DNA of 64,000 nt from W0P28-013 sp963658575 (lineage in GTDB: Bacteria; Bacteroidota; Bacteroidia; Bacteroidales; Paludibacteraceae). The notes below the pieces were generated by a model, which did not search any database, was not told the origin of the DNA, and was given only the letters and a program-made list of their open reading frames with translations. Position 1 is the first letter of the stretch. Each line of letters opens with the position of its first letter. Location: assembly GCA_963658575.1 (NCBI GenBank), contig CAVKQB010000002.1, forward strand, positions 1 to 64,000, in the 5' to 3' direction. The translations under genes were made by a program, and so were the position numbers. Positions 61,419 to 64,000 of the stretch are shown piece after piece.

Positions 61419-62519
61419 ATGGATATTACTTTGCAACAAATTACAGTCCGCGAGTTGGCAGACAAGTTCAATGAGAGCGACGATGGTGGTGTAAAAGGGT
61501 ATGGTGGGAAACTAAATATTCGCCCGCCCTATCAGCGTGAATTCGTGTATGACGAGAAGAAAAGAGATGCCGTGATTACCACTATCCTGCGAGGCTTCCC
61601 TCTAAATGTGATGTATTGGTCTGACAATGGCGATGGTACTTATGAAGTCATAGACGGACAACAGCGTACTATTTCCATCTGCCGATATGTCTGCAAAAAG
61701 TTCAGTTACGAAATGCGACAGTTTAACAATCAGCCCGCAGACATTCAACAGCGCATACTTGACTATGAACTAATGATATATGTTTGCCGTGGTAGCGAGA
61801 GTGAGAAACTGAATTGGTTCGAAGTTATTAACATTGCAGGCGAGCAATTGACACGACAAGAGTTACTGAACGCCACTTACACGGGACAATGGCTCGCTGA
61901 TGCAAAACGCTATTTTTCCAAACCGAACTGTGCTGCGCATAATATGGCAAAACAATACCTTACAGGTTCTGCCATTCGCCAATCCTATTTGGAAACAGCC
62001 CTAAAATGGATGTCCCGCCACGACAATAATGGTAAGGTGTGCATAGAAGGTTATATGGATGCACACCGCCACGATAACAATGCAAATGCTCTGTGGATGT
62101 ATTTCAAAAGCGTAATAGAATGGGTTGCTATTACCTTTCCAAAGTATCGACGGGAAATGCAAGGATTAGACTGGGGACTGCTCTACGACACTTACCACGA
62201 GCAGGTGTTGGATGTGGCGGCGATAGAGCAGGAGGTAGGCGAACTGATGCAAGACGGTGATATTCAGAACAAAAAGGGCATCTATCTCTATGTGTTAGAC
62301 CACAAAGAGCAGCACCTCGACTTGCGCGGGTTCGATGAGAAGACGCGACGGAAAGTGTACGAACAGCAGCACGGCGTCTGCCCTATCTGCGGAAAAGTGT
62401 TTGACTACGAGTTTATGGAGGCAGACCACATCATCCCATGGAAGAAAGGCGGCCGTACCACTCTCGACAACTGCCAAATGCTCTGTATGGAGTGCAATCG
62501 CAGAAAAAGCGGAAAATGA
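61419..62519 (+). CDS. DUF262-HNH endonuclease
   Basis: 366 aa. The N-terminal DUF262 (GmrSD-N, ParB-like) domain has RPPYQREFVYDEKKRDAVI and the key DGQQR motif (79-83), expected to bind and hydrolyse NTP. The C-terminal 46 residues are an HNH nuclease: CPIC (321-324), DH (336-337), CMECN (356-360), a full zinc and catalytic set. DUF262/HNH proteins act in modification-dependent or R-M-like restriction. Immediately after an adenine methylase it is probably the restricting half of a two-gene system. Uncharacterised in detail. Confidence 0.85.
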   Translation: MDITLQQITVRELADKFNESDDGGVKGYGGKLNIRPPYQREFVYDEKKRDAVITTILRGFPLNVMYWSDNGDGTYEVIDGQQRTISICRYVCKKFSYEMRQFNNQPADIQQRILDYELMIYVCRGSESEKLNWFEVINIAGEQLTRQELLNATYTGQWLADAKRYFSKPNCAAHNMAKQYLTGSAIRQSYLETALKWMSRHDNNGKVCIEGYMDAHRHDNNANALWMYFKSVIEWVAITFPKYRREMQGLDWGLLYDTYHEQVLDVAAIEQEVGELMQDGDIQNKKGIYLYVLDHKEQHLDLRGFDEKTRRKVYEQQHGVCPICGKVFDYEFMEADHIIPWKKGGRTTLDNCQMLCMECNRRKSGK

Positions 62520-62816
62520 GAATTAGTAGCAAGTCGCAAGACAAAAGGTGAGAGGTTATAGGTTATAAGTTATAGGTGAGTGAGCAAAGAGCAAAGATAA
62601 TTTTGGGCGCGAACAATTATTCATTATTCATTCTTAATTAGTTTCAACCCCTCCGCTGCGCTCGTCCCCTTGCAAAGGGGACAGGTTCGCAACGTTGTTG
62701 GTTCAGTCCTCTCCCCTTTTCAAGGGGAGTACCTGCGAAGCAGGGGTAGGGTTCTATGTCAATTAACAATTTAGAATGAAAAATGAACAATTAAGATTTT
62801 TTCGATAAGCGAGAAC
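62520..62816. repeat. Intergenic repeat mosaic
   Basis: Starts at the HNH stop: TAGCAAGTCGCAAGAC, GGTTATAGGTTATAAG, AGCAAAGAGCAAAG, GGGCGCGAACAATT. Then the GC-rich module with GTCCCCTT-GCA-AAGGGGAC, a second hairpin module CTCCCCTTTTCAAGGGGAG with GTACCTGCGAAGCAGG, and AATTAAGATTTTTTCGATAAGCGAG. No gene seen. Confidence 0.88.
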
Positions 62817-62966
62817 AAAAACTTGCAAAATTGTGCAGTTCGCAACACAAAAATCTGCAATTTCTTGCAGTTCGTGAGCCAAAAACTTGCAATTTCTTGC
62901 AGTTTAGCGAGCAAAAATCTGCAAAATCTTGCAGTTCGCATGGCGAAAAAGTGCAAATTCTTGCAG
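62817..62966 (+). repeat. Five 32-bp units with TGCAA-N4-TTGCA dyads
   Basis: Units start with AAAAA at 62817, 62849, 62881, 62913 and 62946. Units 2-5 each hold a dyad TGCAA/TTGCA with a 4-nt centre; in units 2 and 4 it extends to a perfect 6-bp CTGCAA/TTGCAG, and unit 1 has a degenerate form. The 32-33 bp spacing is about three helical turns, so all dyads lie on one face of the DNA. The array ends just upstream of the promoter of ATPase gene 2 and looks like a multi-site operator. Confidence 0.85.
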
Positions 62967-62973
62967 TACAGGC

Positions 62974-63004
62974 TTGTGGGATTGAGAGAAAGGTTGTACC
63001 TTTG
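62974..63004 (+). promoter_or_regulatory. Promoter of ATPase gene 2
   Basis: TTG at 62974, 20-nt spacer, TACCTTTG at 62997-63004; 28 nt before the ATG. The dyad array abuts it upstream. Confidence 0.75.
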
Positions 63005-63032
63005 CAGGCGTAAATCGTTGAAATAGAATACT

Positions 63033-64000
63033 ATGGATCTGATTAGCATACTGCAAGACCAAAAGCAAGAGGTGGTGGCGACGGATATACGCCAATGGTG
63101 CCCGCGTAAGGAGGAGAAGTTGTTGGACTTGGACAGCCCCTTGGCGCAAGTGGTGATAGGGGTTCGGCGCAGCGGAAAATCGACGCTGTGCATGAAAGTC
63201 ATCAAAGAGAGCGGACTCAACTTCGGATATGTCAATTTCGATGACGAGCAGTTGGCTCGTCTGCGGGCGGAACAACTGAACGATGTGTTGGACGCTGTAT
63301 ATAAAGTCTATGGCGATGTCAATCACTTGTTCTTGGACGAAGTGCAGAATGTACCCGATTGGGCGTTGTTCGTCAATCGGCTACTGCGGCAGGGTATGCA
63401 CCTGCTGCTGACGGGCAGCAACGCCAATCTGCTATCGGGTGAATTGGCGACGCACCTCACGGGGCGGTACAACCAAATAGAATTGTATCCGTTCTCGTTT
63501 GCCGAGTACTGCACCGTGCGGCAAGTGGATACCGAGACGCAAAGCACCAAGGCGAATGCACTGCGCTACAACGCATTAGAGGACTATATGCAGCAGGGCG
63601 GTTTCCCCGAGTTGCTGCATCTGCGCAATCCGCACACCTATACCCTCTCGCTGCTGAACGCCATTCTCAAAAAAGACATCTGCAAGCGTTACAGCGTGCG
63701 ATATCAACAGACTTTGTCGGATTTAGCCAATGGGGTGTTGGACAATTTCTGCCAAGAGATTTCGTACAAACAACTGTCGGAACAGTACCAATTAGGGTCG
63801 GTGCATACTGCCAAACAGTATCTGCACTACTTGGAGGAGGCGTTCTTGGTGCGAACACTACCGCTGTACTCTTTCAAGAACCGCGACCGACAGACCCAAC
63901 GCAAATACTACGCCGTTGACCCCGCTTTCATCACCAACCACGAGGATATGCTACAGCGCCCCAATCTCGGGTGGCGACTTGAGAATGTGGTGGCTATCGA
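63033..64000 (+). CDS. AAA family ATPase with DUF4143-type architecture (2), truncated by window end
   Basis: About 322 codons are visible, open to the edge. Walker A GVRRSGKST (43-51), Walker B HLFLDEVQNV, sensor LLLTGSNANLLSGEL, then the helical part GGFPELLHLRN and YYAVDPAFITNHEDML, where the DUF4143 domain begins. Same family as the gene at 58237 but clearly a different subgroup (GVRRSGKS instead of GPRQVGKT). Preceded by a five-unit dyad array. Confidence 0.88.
   Translation, partial: MDLISILQDQKQEVVATDIRQWCPRKEEKLLDLDSPLAQVVIGVRRSGKSTLCMKVIKESGLNFGYVNFDDEQLARLRAEQLNDVLDAVYKVYGDVNHLFLDEVQNVPDWALFVNRLLRQGMHLLLTGSNANLLSGELATHLTGRYNQIELYPFSFAEYCTVRQVDTETQSTKANALRYNALEDYMQQGGFPELLHLRNPHTYTLSLLNAILKKDICKRYSVRYQQTLSDLANGVLDNFCQEISYKQLSEQYQLGSVHTAKQYLHYLEEAFLVRTLPLYSFKNRDRQTQRKYYAVDPAFITNHEDMLQRPNLGWRLENVVAI

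Noticed and set aside
62817..62966. Possible CRISPR array of 32-bp units
   Set aside because: Similarity covers the whole unit and there are no variable spacers of constant length; the dyads and promoter position fit an operator array better.

Overview
The window comes from a chromosome of a Bacteroidetes bacterium, most likely order Bacteroidales. Promoters read TTG-N19/20-TAnnTTTG. The predicted secreted proteins carry type IX secretion (T9SS) C-terminal tails, and there are two DUF3078 proteins, a GldG-like protein, an acyl-ACP thioesterase and an AAA/DUF4143 ATPase pair. Most genes are GC-rich housekeeping genes and the window looks like a normal chromosomal backbone carrying accessory inserts. 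No plasmid or phage genes and no transposase were seen.

Layout. 160-8387 is a minus-strand block: DUF3078 protein, HflX, aminotransferase, a Rieske-like lipoprotein, MurF, Obg, adenylate kinase. 8514-17370 is a plus-strand block: PgpH-type HD phosphodiesterase, GldG-like protein, tRNA-Glu, S20, RadC, GcvP and a steroid-5-alpha-reductase-like membrane enzyme. 17430-24422 holds an Old Yellow Enzyme-type reductase, an AT-rich restriction-modification island (18719-21478), a GIY-YIG protein and two tandem SDR oxidoreductases. The membrane reductase, the OYE and the SDRs together resemble bile-acid/steroid reduction clusters of gut Bacteroidales, here split by the R-M island. 24423-37729 carries a FeoB-associated small protein, an EamA transporter, MscS, three consecutive secreted endonuclease I paralogues, a coiled-coil protein, PAP2, an acyl-ACP thioesterase, DnaN and PrmC. 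37734-57599 has an S41 peptidase, the asd cluster, a lamin-tail T9SS protein, NadE, LysE, MiaA, a second DUF3078 protein, an MFS transporter, a Sua5-type enzyme, Lon, a Na/Pi cotransporter and a Ca/Na antiporter.

57600-64000 is the most accessory end. It has an AAA/DUF4143 ATPase flanked by a perfect 35-bp direct repeat, and an EcoRI-family adenine methylase with a DUF262-HNH nuclease behind a roughly 345-nt leader full of long and partly mutually exclusive hairpins. It ends with a second, truncated ATPase gene preceded by five 32-bp units, each holding a TGCAA/TTGCA dyad.

Many gaps between genes are filled by a mosaic of short repeat modules (7-, 8- and 9-mer tandem arrays, a GC-rich hairpin module and several AT-rich modules). 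The arrays have a fixed strand polarity: the pyrimidine strand runs into start codons, and the purine strand follows stop codons. The leading candidates for undescribed biology are the polar repeat leaders, the structured leader of the methylase/DUF262-HNH pair, the two ATPase loci with their repeats, and the split reductase cluster.
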